DNA from: Pelagibius sp965227505
GTDB taxonomy: Bacteria; Pseudomonadota; Alphaproteobacteria; Kiloniellales; Kiloniellaceae
NCBI RefSeq assembly: GCF_965227505.1
Contig: NZ_OZ245757.1
Location: 2,728,001 to 2,792,000 of the forward strand
DNA length: 64,000 nucleotides
Direction: 5' to 3'
Shown: positions 18,814 through 27,093 of the stretch, piece after piece
How the letters are laid out: every line of letters begins with the position of its first letter
Position numbering within the stretch: the first letter of the stretch is position 1
The notes under the pieces: generated by a model
The model's input: only the letters and a program-made list of their open reading frames with translations
The model's database searches: none
Told to the model about the DNA's origin: nothing
Translations under genes and position numbers: made by a program

Positions 18814-19740
18814 TCAGGCGGCTTCTTGGGTCAGGCCGCTGCGGTACTGGCCGGGGGTGAGGCCGGTCCAGCCCTTGAACGACCGGGTGAAATGGCTCTG
18901 ATCGTAGAACCCGCAGGTCACGGCGACGGCACTGAGAGGCTCGGGGCCCGCCAAGAGGGCCTTGGCGGCGGCAACGCGCCGCCCGGTCATGTAGGCATGC
19001 GGCGTGATCCCCACTTCGCGGCGGAAGGCCCGCAGCAGGTGGAAGCGGCTGAAGCCTGCTTCCGCTGCCAGCGCTGCAAGGGTCAGGTCTTGCATAAACT
19101 CGGAATCGATAAGGGCGCGGACACGGCGCACGGCATGGCTTTCCCGGCCGAGACGGCGGCCTTGCGGATCGATGACGCTGTAGCGCCGCACCATCTCCGT
19201 CATCGCGCCGGTGAAGGCTTCGTCCACCGCCAGCTTCGGCGAGCGATGTTCCAGAAGGCTGTGCAGGTTGATGAAACGCGCCGCCAGTTTCGGGTCGTGG
19301 ATGACGGCCTGGCGGAAAGCCGGAAGCCCGTTTGCCCCCGCACGGCCATCTTCGCTCAGCTCGTCGGCGAGGCGCTGGATCAGACCCACCGAGGGATAGA
19401 ACATGCGATAGGCATAGCTGTCGCTGTGCGGCTCGCCGTCGTGCAGCTCATCGGGATTGACGGCCACGAGGCTGCCCGCCGGGGCAATGTGACGGGCCCC
19501 GCGATAGCGGAAGGCCTCCGCCCCGGCAAGGATGACGCCGACCGCGAAGGTGTCGTGGGTATGGGGGGTATAGCTGTGGCGGTAGTAGCGCGCTTTCAGG
19601 CACTCGAGGTCGTCATAGCGCCGCTCCCGCCAGAAACGCACGCTGTCCCCGGGCCGCTCGCCGGCCCGGCTATCCGCCTTGCGCCGCCTGCCGGCCCGAT
19701 CGCTGGATTGGGCGTAGGCCGTCTGCTGATCGATCCCCAT
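18814..19740 (-). CDS. AraC family transcriptional regulator with cupin N-terminus
   Basis: This 308-residue regulator has an N-terminal cupin-like ligand domain (HSYTPHTHDTFAVGVILAG, residues 55-73). The C-terminal double helix-turn-helix contains LTLAALAAEAGFSRFHLLRAF and AVTCGFYDQSHFTRSFK, with the family end motif GLTPGQYR. It resembles regulators of amino acid exporters and small-molecule responses. The first 30 residues are arginine-rich and weakly conserved; the start at 19740 is the best available ATG. The gene lies upstream of, and in the same direction as, nothing clearly linked. The alternative oxidase gene ends 64 bp before its start codon. Confidence 0.85.
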   Translation of the reverse strand: MGIDQQTAYAQSSDRAGRRRKADSRAGERPGDSVRFWRERRYDDLECLKARYYRHSYTPHTHDTFAVGVILAGAEAFRYRGARHIAPAGSLVAVNPDELHDGEPHSDSYAYRMFYPSVGLIQRLADELSEDGRAGANGLPAFRQAVIHDPKLAARFINLHSLLEHRSPKLAVDEAFTGAMTEMVRRYSVIDPQGRRLGRESHAVRRVRALIDSEFMQDLTLAALAAEAGFSRFHLLRAFRREVGITPHAYMTGRRVAAAKALLAGPEPLSAVAVTCGFYDQSHFTRSFKGWTGLTPGQYRSGLTQEAA

Positions 19741-19804
19741 GGCCGAAGTCTAGCGCAGACGGCCGGTCAACCCTTGTACGAAATTGCTGTTTCCGGCGCC
19801 CCGC

Positions 19805-20518
19805 TCACGCCGCCTGGGGCCAGTCGGGGGGCGTGCCGGGAGAGTCCCCGGGAGATCTGTCCGGGGCCGCAGCGGGCTGCGACAGGCCCGCCAGATCGTC
19901 GGCGAAGCCGTGATTGACGTCGCGATGGCCGGCCTCGTCGGCGCGCACCGCAACCACCACGGCGCGCAGGTCCGCATCGGCCGGCAGGCCCCAGTAGTCG
20001 ATGGCGATCTGCGGCGCCGGCCCGTTCGGCAGCAGCCCGGCATCGATCGCTTCCAAGTAGCGGGTGTAGGACACCACGGCCTCTTCCTCAAGGTAGCCGA
20101 CGACCCGGTGGGCGGTCTTGGGCGCGAAGAGGTAGAGCAGGAAGTAGGCGTTGTAGAACAGCCCCTGGGCCACGAGGATCAGCAGCCGCTCGAAGCGCGA
20201 CGGCCGGGCGACATGGATGAAGGTCATCAGATGCATGCGCTCGTTCTCCGCCTCCTCCAACAGCGTGCGGATCCAGCCGCGGTCGTCCTGGATCTTGCGC
20301 AGCGCCTTCAGGTGCTGCAGGGCGCCGCCGACCATGCCCGGCACGGCGGCCACGGTTTCCAGCATCACGGCGCGATGCCCGTAGCGCTTGCGGAAGAAGA
20401 GATCCATCGCGGCGCGGAGCACCTTGACGGTGAGCAGCGCCAGACGGTCGGAAAGACCGCGCGGGCGGTAGTGGCTGTGGAGGTCAGCGGTGCTGGGGAG
20501 TTCTGCGGTTTTGCTCAT
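19805..20518 (-). CDS. aox: Alternative oxidase (cyanide-insensitive ubiquinol oxidase)
   Basis: This 237-residue membrane-bound diiron enzyme oxidises ubiquinol with oxygen without pumping protons. All iron ligands of the family are present: E54 in LETVAAVPGM, E93 and H96 in LEEAENERMH, a glutamate among E144-E146 in YLEEEAV, and E195 and H198 in RADEAGHRDVNH. The family usually has a different residue at G197; that position is not a ligand. The length matches bacterial AOX proteins. ATG at 20518 has AGGAG upstream. Bacterial AOX supports respiration when haem-copper oxidases are blocked, for example by nitric oxide. The upstream neighbour nnrU fits such a role. Confidence 0.95.
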   Translation of the reverse strand: MSKTAELPSTADLHSHYRPRGLSDRLALLTVKVLRAAMDLFFRKRYGHRAVMLETVAAVPGMVGGALQHLKALRKIQDDRGWIRTLLEEAENERMHLMTFIHVARPSRFERLLILVAQGLFYNAYFLLYLFAPKTAHRVVGYLEEEAVVSYTRYLEAIDAGLLPNGPAPQIAIDYWGLPADADLRAVVVAVRADEAGHRDVNHGFADDLAGLSQPAAAPDRSPGDSPGTPPDWPQAA

Positions 20519-20725
20519 GATACGGCTCCTGACAAGGGAGTGCCGCCGTCCAGGGTTTTGTCGGCCTGGCACATCGAAGCGCCCAAAACCTGCGCTTCAG
20601 GGGCGTGCTCTCCCGGCTTCCTTCCTTGATGTGGGAAGCGCCGGAGCGGGTCCAAGAGCGTCATTCCGACGCAGCGCCGCCGGGAAAAAGGGGGATCTTT
20701 GGGGGCAAGTTGCCCGAGGACAGGC

Positions 20726-21412
20726 CTATGGCAGCGGCGACACCCCGAAGGCCATGAGATGGATATGCATCAGGCCGAGATAGAGCGCGAGGCCGAGCAG
20801 CGGCCGCCACCATCCGATGCCGTGCCAATCAATCTTGCTGCGCCCCGCGAGCACCGCCCCGAAAGGCAGCAGGCTGGTGGTCAGCTTCATCGGGCCCCAG
20901 GCGGCCCCCAGGGCGGCTTCCCGGCGGCGGTCGATATGGACCATGCCTGCGAAGCTCAGCACCGCAATCCCCCCCATCAGAATGATCGAGGGCAGATCGC
21001 CGTTGACCAGCAGATGGGAGACCGCCCAGAGGCCGGTTCCCCAGAGAAAAGGATGCCGGGTGATCGAGAAGATGCCGACGGCGGGCGAGCCCGTGCCCTC
21101 TGCCAACAAGCGCTCGCCCCCGACCATGGTCGGGTTGGGCGTGGTCAGGCCGGCGACAATCAGGATAGCGGCCAAGGGCATCACGATCACGGGCAGCCAA
21201 TAGAGGCCCAGCGGGGTCACCCAGAGCGCAACATAGGGGGCGGCACCATAGGCGAAAAGCATCCAGGTCAAGGATCCAATCATGACCAGAGAGTAGAACC
21301 CGCGAAACATCCTCTCGCCAAATCGGGCGATCAGGGTCGCCCGCAGCGGCGCACTGGACAAAAGGAAATGGCCCCCGACGAAGAGCGCCGCGGCGGCAAT
21401 CAGCGCGTTCAT
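20726..21412 (-). CDS. NnrU family membrane protein
   Basis: This 228-residue protein has six or seven predicted membrane helices and the NnrU pattern: FVGGHFLLSSAPLRATLIAR near the N-terminus and SITRHPFLWGTGLWAVSHLL near residue 119. NnrU was first described with nitrite/nitric oxide reduction genes, where its deletion affects NO reductase activity. Related proteins (isoprenoid-modifying methyltransferase-like folds) occur widely. ATG at 21412 follows GGGG; ATG at 21424 is possible. The gene is upstream of, and in the same direction as, aox, with 207 bp between them, so cotranscription is possible but not certain. Confidence 0.85.
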   Translation of the reverse strand: MNALIAAAALFVGGHFLLSSAPLRATLIARFGERMFRGFYSLVMIGSLTWMLFAYGAAPYVALWVTPLGLYWLPVIVMPLAAILIVAGLTTPNPTMVGGERLLAEGTGSPAVGIFSITRHPFLWGTGLWAVSHLLVNGDLPSIILMGGIAVLSFAGMVHIDRRREAALGAAWGPMKLTTSLLPFGAVLAGRSKIDWHGIGWWRPLLGLALYLGLMHIHLMAFGVSPLP

Positions 21413-21546
21413 AGACCCCAACATGGCTGCAATATGGGGAGAGAAGCGCAAGGCGTCCAGCGATTCGCGCCTCTCGTGCATCCCACCTTATGGACCGGCA
21501 GCATTGAGGCGGGACCCGCGGGGGCCGCTCGTGTTACACAGCGCTG

Positions 21547-21861
21547 ATGACTGAGCATCAAGACGCCCAAGCTGCCGAAGGCACAGCCCTCGATCCCGTC
21601 GCGCGGCTGATCCTGGACCTGCTGGCGACCGCGGCGGGGGAAAGCCTCACGCCGGCCCAGGTGGCCAAGGCCTTCGCCGAACCGCGGCGGCGCCGCAGCG
21701 ACCCGCCGGACCTCTGGCGCCGCTACCTGAGCGCCGTGCGCCAGCAGGCGCTCTATCTGGCCCGCAGCGGGCGGATCGTCATCCTGCGCCGCGGCCAGCC
21801 CCAGGACCCCAATGCCCCCATCAAGGGGGTCATCCGCCTGGCGCTCCCGCCCCAAGCCTGA
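21547..21861 (+). CDS. DUF3253 domain protein
   Basis: This 104-residue soluble protein has the DUF3253 winged-helix-like pattern. It opens with LDPVARLILDLLATAAGESLTP, which is split by a turn, and continues with DLWRRYLSAVRQQALYLARSGRIVILRRG. It ends with the conserved GVIRLALP. The fold suggests nucleic-acid or protein binding, but no member has a known role. The start is ATG at 21547. It is divergent from nnrU (134 bp apart) and convergent with folD. Confidence 0.85.
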   Translation: MTEHQDAQAAEGTALDPVARLILDLLATAAGESLTPAQVAKAFAEPRRRRSDPPDLWRRYLSAVRQQALYLARSGRIVILRRGQPQDPNAPIKGVIRLALPPQA

Positions 21862-21892
21862 AGAAAGCCTGCAAGACCGAGAACGAGAGGGC

Positions 21893-22819
21893 TCAGCCCG
21901 CGTCCAGCTCGGGCGGGGTGAGGCCCTGCGCACGGCAGGCGGCGGTCACCGTGTTGGCCAGCAGGCAGGCGATGGTCATGGGCCCGACGCCGCCCGGCAC
22001 CGGGGTGATCGCCCCGGCCACGGCGGCCGCCTCGTCGAAGGCGACGTCGCCCACCAGCCGGGTCTTGCCACCTCCAGCGTCAATGCGGTTGATGCCGACA
22101 TCGATGACCGTGGCGCCGGGCTTCACCCAGTCGCCGCGGATCATTTCCGGCCGCCCGACGGCGGCCACCAGGATATCGGCGCCGCGGCAGACCGCCGGCA
22201 GATCGCGGGTCCGGCTGTGGGCAATGGTGACCGTGCAGCTCTCGGCCAGCAGCAGCTGACCCATGGGCTTGCCGACGATGTTGGAGCGGCCGACCACCAC
22301 GGCATCGAGCCCCGAGAGGCTGCCCAGATGGTGCTTCAGGAGCATCAGACAGCCAAGCGGCGTGCAGGGAACCAGCGGCGCCGCAGCCCCGGTGGCACCG
22401 GTCATCAGGCGGCCGGCGTTGGTCACGTGAAATCCGTCGACATCCTTGTTGGGGTCGATGGCGGCGATCACGGTCTGGGCATCGATCTGGGGCGGCAGCG
22501 GCAGCTGCACCAGAATGCCGTGCACGGCCGGGTCGGCGTTCAGCTCCGCGACCTTGGCCAGCAGCGTATCCTGGCTCGCGGTCTCCGGCAGGCGGTGCTC
22601 GTAAGAGTTCATGCCCGCCTCGACCGTCTGCTTGCCCTTGGAGCGCACGTAGACCTGGCTTGCCGGGTCCTCGCCCACCAGCACGACGGCAAGGCCCGGG
22701 GTCAGGCCGTGGTCGCGCTTCAGAGCTTCGACGGCGGCGGCGACGCGGCCGCGCAGCCCCTGGGCAAAGGCCTTGCCGTCGATCACCGTTGCCGCGGCGG
22801 AAACTGCTGTATCGCTCAC
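21893..22819 (-). CDS. folD: Methylenetetrahydrofolate dehydrogenase/cyclohydrolase
   Basis: This 308-residue bifunctional cytoplasmic enzyme interconverts 5,10-methylene-, methenyl- and 10-formyl-tetrahydrofolate. The catalytic Y-x3-K is in YVRSKGKQTVEAGM near residue 55. The folD signatures VQLPLPPQID and PCTPLGCLMLL are present, as is the NADP-binding VVVGRSNIVGKPMGQLLL. The C-terminal PVPGGVGPMTIACLLANT is intact. The start is GTG at 22819 with AGGGAG upstream; the frame continues to 22903 without support. The next genes in the same direction, DUF167 and YggT, begin upstream of it at 23365 and 23663, a neighbourhood common in alphaproteobacteria. Confidence 0.97.
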   Translation of the reverse strand: MSDTAVSAAATVIDGKAFAQGLRGRVAAAVEALKRDHGLTPGLAVVLVGEDPASQVYVRSKGKQTVEAGMNSYEHRLPETASQDTLLAKVAELNADPAVHGILVQLPLPPQIDAQTVIAAIDPNKDVDGFHVTNAGRLMTGATGAAAPLVPCTPLGCLMLLKHHLGSLSGLDAVVVGRSNIVGKPMGQLLLAESCTVTIAHSRTRDLPAVCRGADILVAAVGRPEMIRGDWVKPGATVIDVGINRIDAGGGKTRLVGDVAFDEAAAVAGAITPVPGGVGPMTIACLLANTVTAACRAQGLTPPELDAG

Positions 22820-22990
22820 TGCTGAAACTCCCTGCTGCAAAATCGCCGCGGCCCTTTGCCGTTCGCCCGGGCCGGCACCCGGGCCCGGCGGCTGAAAGTT
22901 CAACCGAGGCCGGCTTTCTAGACCCGTCCAGAACCGCCGTCCAGGGCCTCAGATCCGACGTCTATGGTGCCAGGAGCATGGAGCCGGGGA

Positions 22991-23365
22991 TTATGGAGCC
23001 GGAGATCGGCGCTCCTCTTGGCCCCGGTCTCGATCCAGCAGCAGCTCGGCCATCCAGAGGTCCAGCCGGCGCTTCAGGGGCGCTGCACCGCCGGCCACCA
23101 GCAGCGTCTTGCGCCGGGCCTGTCGACCGGCGGCGAGGCTGAGGGAGGATTTCGGGAGCTTCCAGGCCTTCGCCAGGAGTTCCAGCAGTGCGGCATTGGC
23201 CCGGCCCTCGGACGGCGGCGCGCAAACGCGGACCTTCAGAACCCTGGCACCGTCGTCCAGCACGGCAAGGCCGTCGACCCGCGTGTGGCGGGCCCCGGGC
23301 TGGAGACGGACGTCGACGAGCAGGCCCTGGGCGGCGGCACGAAACGGACCGGCGTCAGACCCCAC
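22991..23365 (-). CDS. DUF167 (YggU) family protein
   Basis: This 124-residue soluble protein has the family core LLVDVRLQPGARHTRVDGLA, VLKVRVCAPPSEGRANAALL and LAKAWKLPKSSLSLAAG (residues about 14-82). The function is unknown. The start is most likely GTG at 23365, which overlaps the end of the yggT gene by 11 bp and keeps the family N-terminus. The frame stays open to 23410 but only as overlap. DUF167 and YggT are very often adjacent, which supports the call. The C-terminus is charged and longer than in E. coli. Confidence 0.88.
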   Translation of the reverse strand: MGSDAGPFRAAAQGLLVDVRLQPGARHTRVDGLAVLDDGARVLKVRVCAPPSEGRANAALLELLAKAWKLPKSSLSLAAGRQARRKTLLVAGGAAPLKRRLDLWMAELLLDRDRGQEERRSPAP

Positions 23366-23663
23366 CGACGTTGAGGCTGTATTGGATGTTGCCCAGCAGG
23401 TCGCGCGCAAAATAGATGACGAGGATGAGGATGATCGGCGAGATATCGATGCCGCCGAGGTTCGGCATGAAGCGGCGAATCGGGCGCAGCGCCGGCTCGG
23501 TGATACGCCAGAGGAACTCGCCGATCATGCTGACGAACTGGTTGCGCGTGTTGATCACCCCGAAATGGACGAGCCAACTGAGAATGGCCGAAAGAATAAT
23601 CGCCCAAAGATAGAGCCAAAGGGCGATCTGGATGACATTAAAGAGGGGATTCAGGATGATCAT
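23355..23663 (-). CDS. YggT family membrane protein
   Basis: This 102-residue inner-membrane protein has helices near residues 8-28 and 72-92 and the YggT signature FLWRITEPALRPIRRFMPNL on the loop side, followed by GGIDISPIILILVIYF. Members have been linked to osmotic stress and, in cyanobacteria and plastids, to nucleoid distribution or cytochrome assembly; the role here is not known. The start is ATG at 23663. It is followed by the overlapping DUF167 gene. Its promoter would lie in the 319-bp gap before the tRNA gene. Confidence 0.9.
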   Translation of the reverse strand: MIILNPLFNVIQIALWLYLWAIILSAILSWLVHFGVINTRNQFVSMIGEFLWRITEPALRPIRRFMPNLGGIDISPIILILVIYFARDLLGNIQYSLNVGGV

Positions 23664-23982
23664 TGACCTTTACTTGCATCCTTTTCCAAGACAAAGGAAA
23701 GAATTCGGAAACCAGCCGGCGCTACCCTATCGCCGGGACTGACGGTAAACAAGAGATTGGCAAGGCGCGTTCGGGGAGCCGGTCCCAGGCCTCCCGCGCA
23801 AGGGCCGCCCGCAGAACCAAGGCCGGGGCTTTCGGCGGCGATGCCCGGCAAAGCCGCAGCAAGCCGGTGCTTGACAGCTTCCGGCCTTGTCCACATTATC
23901 CCGCCGCTTGCGGGCCGTTCAGTACCCGCAGGCAGTTCCCATGCCGAAGCCGACGGAACCGGCTGACGGCGCCCGGGTTTAC
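23664..23982. other. Intergenic region between yggT and tRNA-Ala
   Basis: This 319-bp divergent spacer holds the tRNA promoter at 23871-23899. The left part should carry the yggT promoter on the minus strand, but no element is convincing. No gene is seen. Confidence 0.6.
23871..23899 (+). promoter_or_regulatory. Promoter for tRNA-Ala
   Basis: A perfect TTGACA (23871-23876), a 17-bp spacer and CATTAT (23894-23899). Transcription would start near 23906, leaving a leader of about 77 nt before the tRNA. Confidence 0.65.
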
Positions 23983-24058
<76 letters not shown>

Positions 24059-24119
24059 ACCCCTCCCTTCCTTTGTCACAATGCCGGACCCGCCGCCAGC
24101 GCGGCCAGTCACAACGCCC

Positions 24120-24791
24120 TCACAACGTCCTCAGATAGTCGGTGAGTTCCTTGCCCTGCTCGGGAGGAAAGCGCCCGGGAAGCGCCCGGGCCGAGACGAT
24201 GCGGTCGAGGCGGAAGTTGCGGAAATCCTGCCGGAGTTCGCACCAGCCCGTGAACAGCCAGACCGTATCGAAGGCCGTGAGCCCCAGCGCGCGCACCGTC
24301 CGCCGGCTCGGCCTGTCGTCAAGATCGCAATAGCCGAGCGCCACCTTGTTGCGGTGACGGATGGCCTGCCGCAGCGGCCCCAGAAAGGGCCGCCCTCCCG
24401 CAAGCGCGCTTGCGGAGGAATGGGCGTGATAGCTCCGCTCCGCCGCGCCCTCGCCATCCTCCGCCGTCACTGCGCGGATCTTGCCCAGGGCCGCCTGCGC
24501 CGCCTGGGCAAGCCGCTGGTCGCCGCGCGCCGCGAGCAGCTTGACGGCCATGACGAGGGACTCGAACTCCTCGCGCTCCAGGCGGATCGGCGGCAGGAAG
24601 TACCCTCGCTCCAACTGGTAACCCAGGCCCGGCTCACCGCGGACCGGTGCGCCCATCTGCGCAAGCGCGGAAAGATCGCGGTAGGCGGTGCGCTGCGAGA
24701 CACCCAGGCGCCCGGCAAGCGCGGCCGCGGAGATCGGCCGCCGGCTGCTGCGCAGGATGTCGAGCAGCAGAAAGAGTCGCTGTGTCCGCAT
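24120..24791 (-). CDS. YafY/WYL family transcriptional regulator
   Basis: This 223-residue regulator has an N-terminal HTH_11 winged helix (residues 1-60, RPISAAALAGRLGVSQRTAYRD). The C-terminal WYL domain (about residues 125-215) contains GYCDLDDRPSRRTVRALGL and FTGWCELRQDFRNFRLDRI. WYL domains sense nucleotides, DNA or small ligands. ATG at 24791 is preferred over 24815 because the candidate operator lies between them. The gene is divergent from an uncharacterised gene at 24864 with a short 72-bp gap, a layout typical of a local regulator and its target. Confidence 0.88.
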   Translation of the reverse strand: MRTQRLFLLLDILRSSRRPISAAALAGRLGVSQRTAYRDLSALAQMGAPVRGEPGLGYQLERGYFLPPIRLEREEFESLVMAVKLLAARGDQRLAQAAQAALGKIRAVTAEDGEGAAERSYHAHSSASALAGGRPFLGPLRQAIRHRNKVALGYCDLDDRPSRRTVRALGLTAFDTVWLFTGWCELRQDFRNFRLDRIVSARALPGRFPPEQGKELTDYLRTL

Positions 24792-24798
24792 GGCACCC

Positions 24799-24814
24799 CT
24801 GACAGGTTCTGACA
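24799..24814. promoter_or_regulatory. Candidate WYL regulator operator
   Basis: CTGACA-GGTT-CTGACA is a 16-bp direct repeat in the 72-bp gap between the WYL regulator and its divergent neighbour. It is the only repeated element there. Confidence 0.45.
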
Positions 24815-24863
24815 CGCCGGGCCGCTAGGACCACTGCATCGGAACACGACTGGAGCGGCCGGC

Positions 24864-25502
24864 ATGATGAACAAGACCCTCGGAACACTATCCGTCCTCG
24901 GCTTCGCGCGATACAAAAAGCGCGAGGCGGTGAATGCCTCGGACCTGATCGAGGCGGTCCTGGACTGGCGGCGCGGCTTCCTCGACCATCAGGCGGGCAT
25001 CGCCGCGCATTGCTTTCTGGGAAATCTGCAAGGGCATTTCGCCGACCTTATCCTGGCCGTCGATCAGACGAGCTATGACGCGATGGTGCAGGCCCATCCG
25101 CAGGCCGCCGCGTCGCAGGCCATGGCGGCGCTCCTGAAGCCGGAAAGCATAAGGCTGACGCCCAGCCGCATCCTGAAAGACTTCCCGGCCCTGCCGGAAG
25201 ACTTCGCCTGCGTCGAGTTCGGCAGCTTCCGCCCCGTCGCAGGGGAAGCGTTCGACGAAGACCGCCTGCTCGAGGTCTCCGCGCAGATCGAGGCAGACTA
25301 CCTCTCGCGCCGGCCGGAGAGCCGCGCCCACTTTCTCGCGCGGATCGATCCGGCGACCTATGCGGAGGTCGCCTTCGTGCAGAACCTGGGCGCGGCGCGG
25401 GAGATCTGTTTCGGCTACCAGGACAACAACACCTGCCGCCAGCTTCTGGAGATGTTCGACCCCCGGAGCGTCGATCTGGACTTCTGGTTCGTCCTGGCCT
25501 GA
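24864..25502 (+). CDS. Uncharacterised protein, divergent from a WYL regulator
   Basis: This 212-residue soluble protein has no signal peptide and no firmly recognised family. It reads as two similar halves. The first (residues 25-100) has a pattern like dimeric alpha-beta barrel (ABM-like) domains: DWRRGFLDHQAGIAAHCFLG, then a helix with AAASQAMAALL. The second ends LEMFDPRSVDLDFWFVLA. An enzyme or ligand-binding role for a small aromatic or reactive compound is possible but is only inference. ATG at 24864 has GGAG eight bases upstream; a second ATG follows directly. It is probably controlled by the adjacent WYL regulator. Confidence 0.65.
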   Translation: MMNKTLGTLSVLGFARYKKREAVNASDLIEAVLDWRRGFLDHQAGIAAHCFLGNLQGHFADLILAVDQTSYDAMVQAHPQAAASQAMAALLKPESIRLTPSRILKDFPALPEDFACVEFGSFRPVAGEAFDEDRLLEVSAQIEADYLSRRPESRAHFLARIDPATYAEVAFVQNLGAAREICFGYQDNNTCRQLLEMFDPRSVDLDFWFVLA

Positions 25503-25528
25503 CGGCGGGAACGGACCGCCCGGCCCCG

Positions 25529-26269
25529 TCAGGCGGCCTGACTCACCTTGGTCTTGCGCCTGGCGGTGGTTTCCTCGCGCGGGCGCAGGTGGGCGAACCA
25601 GTGGTTCTCCAACAGCTTGAAGCCGCCGATCAGCGCAAAGGTGATGCAGAAGTAGAGCACGCCGACGGAGATGAAGGCCTCGTAGGGCGTGAAGTAGCGC
25701 GAATTGACGATCCGCGCCGCGCCCAGCAGATCGACGATGGTGATCACGCTGGCGATGGCCGAGCCGTGCAGCATGAAGATCACCTCGTTGGAATAGGCCG
25801 GCAGGGCGCGGCGGAAGGCGCTGGGCAGGATGACGCGGCGGTAGATCTGCACCTTCGACATGCCGCAGGCCCGCGCCGCCTCCACCTCGCCGTAGGGCGT
25901 GCCGAGAATGGCGCCGCGAAAGATCTCGGTGGTGTAGGCGGCGGTGTTCAGGGTGAAGGCGAAGAGCGCGTACCAGTAGGCATCCTGCAGGAACTCAAAG
26001 GCCGGCTGCTGGCTGAGTTCGATCATGAACTGCATCTGTCCCAAGCCATAGTAGACCAGGAACATCTGCACCAGCAGCGGCGTGCCGCGGAAGAAATAGG
26101 TGAAGGCCCAGACCGGCCCGTTGACCGCCGGGTTCTTCGAGGTGCGCATGATGGCGAAGGGCACGGCCAGGAAGAACCCGAGGACGAGCGCGAAGAAGAC
26201 CAGGCGGACGGTGGTCCAAAGCCCTTCCAGGTAGAGGTCGAAGTTGTCGATGACCGGCGTGAAATCCAT
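25529..26269 (-). CDS. Polar amino acid ABC transporter permease (HisM type)
   Basis: This 246-residue inner-membrane protein has five or six helices and the EAA loop GTPYGEVEAARACGMSKVQI near residue 137, which contacts the ATPase. YFFRGTPLLVQMFLVYYGLG and the C-terminal helix are typical of HisM/OccM-type permeases for histidine, arginine, lysine, ornithine or opines. It starts 3 bp after the stop of the HisQ-type gene, so the two are cotranslated as the heterodimeric channel. The C-terminus is lysine/arginine-rich. It is the last gene of the operon. Confidence 0.92.
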   Translation of the reverse strand: MDFTPVIDNFDLYLEGLWTTVRLVFFALVLGFFLAVPFAIMRTSKNPAVNGPVWAFTYFFRGTPLLVQMFLVYYGLGQMQFMIELSQQPAFEFLQDAYWYALFAFTLNTAAYTTEIFRGAILGTPYGEVEAARACGMSKVQIYRRVILPSAFRRALPAYSNEVIFMLHGSAIASVITIVDLLGAARIVNSRYFTPYEAFISVGVLYFCITFALIGGFKLLENHWFAHLRPREETTARRKTKVSQAA

Positions 26270-26272
26270 GGC

Positions 26273-26965
26273 CTAGGCCGTCCTCACGCCAACGCTGTAG
26301 CGCTTCTCCGCCCAGCGCAGACCCCAGATCGATACCGTCGTGAACAGCAGGAAGAGCAGCGCCACGACGAGGTAATAGACGAAGGGCTCGCGGGTCGAAC
26401 CGCCGGCCTGACCGGCGCGGAAGACCATCTCGTTAAGCCCGATCACCGCGACCAGCGCCGTCGTCTTCATCAGCACCAGCCAGTTGTTGCCGATGCCCGG
26501 CAGGGCATGGCGCATCATCTGCGGAATGAGAATGCGGAAGAAGACCTGCCGCTGCGACATGCCGTAGGCATAGCCGGCTTCCAGAAGTCCGACCGGGACC
26601 GCCAGAATGGCCCCGCGAAAGGTCTCGCCCATATAGGCGCCGAAGATGAAGCCGATGGTGAGCGTGCCGGCGATGAAGGCGTTGACGTCGATGTAGTCCT
26701 CGTAGCCGAACCACTCCAGCGCGATGTAGTTCACCAGCAGCTGGCCGCCGAAGAAGATCAGCAGCATCAGCACCAGATCGGGCACGCCGCGGATGACGGT
26801 GGTGTAGACGCCGGCGATAGTCTTGGCCAGACGCGAGCGGGAAAGCTTGGCGGTTGCCGTGATCAGCCCCAGCACGATCGCAACGACCGCCGAGACCAGC
26901 GACACCGAGATGGTGATCAGCGATCCTTCGAGAATGAAGGGCAGCCTTTGGAAAAGCTCATCCAT
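26273..26965 (-). CDS. Polar amino acid ABC transporter permease (HisQ type)
   Basis: This 230-residue inner-membrane protein has the amino-acid permease start LPFILEGSLITISVSLVSAV, the RGVPDLVLMLLIFFGGQLL block and the EAA loop VPVGLLEAGYAYGMSQRQVF near residue 142. It pairs with the HisM-type subunit encoded next. It lies after a 128-bp gap containing a terminator-like hairpin that follows the binding-protein gene. This arrangement usually keeps the binding protein in excess over the membrane subunits. Confidence 0.92.
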   Translation of the reverse strand: MDELFQRLPFILEGSLITISVSLVSAVVAIVLGLITATAKLSRSRLAKTIAGVYTTVIRGVPDLVLMLLIFFGGQLLVNYIALEWFGYEDYIDVNAFIAGTLTIGFIFGAYMGETFRGAILAVPVGLLEAGYAYGMSQRQVFFRILIPQMMRHALPGIGNNWLVLMKTTALVAVIGLNEMVFRAGQAGGSTREPFVYYLVVALLFLLFTTVSIWGLRWAEKRYSVGVRTA

Positions 26966-27036
26966 GGCCCGAGATCAGCCTGCTCCCATGGGTCTTGAGG
27001 GTCGAAACGCCAAGAGTTGTCCGATCAAAAAGACAG

Positions 27037-27068
27037 AGCGCCACCGCCGAGAGACCGACGGTGGCGCT
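27037..27068 (-). terminator. Internal terminator between binding protein and permease genes
   Basis: AGCGCCACCG (27037-27046) and CGGTGGCGCT (27059-27068) form a 10-bp stem; on the minus strand TTTTT follows (27028-27032). Partial read-through would supply the permeases. Confidence 0.85.
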
Positions 27069-27093
27069 TCCGGTTCACATCGTCGAGGCCGCC

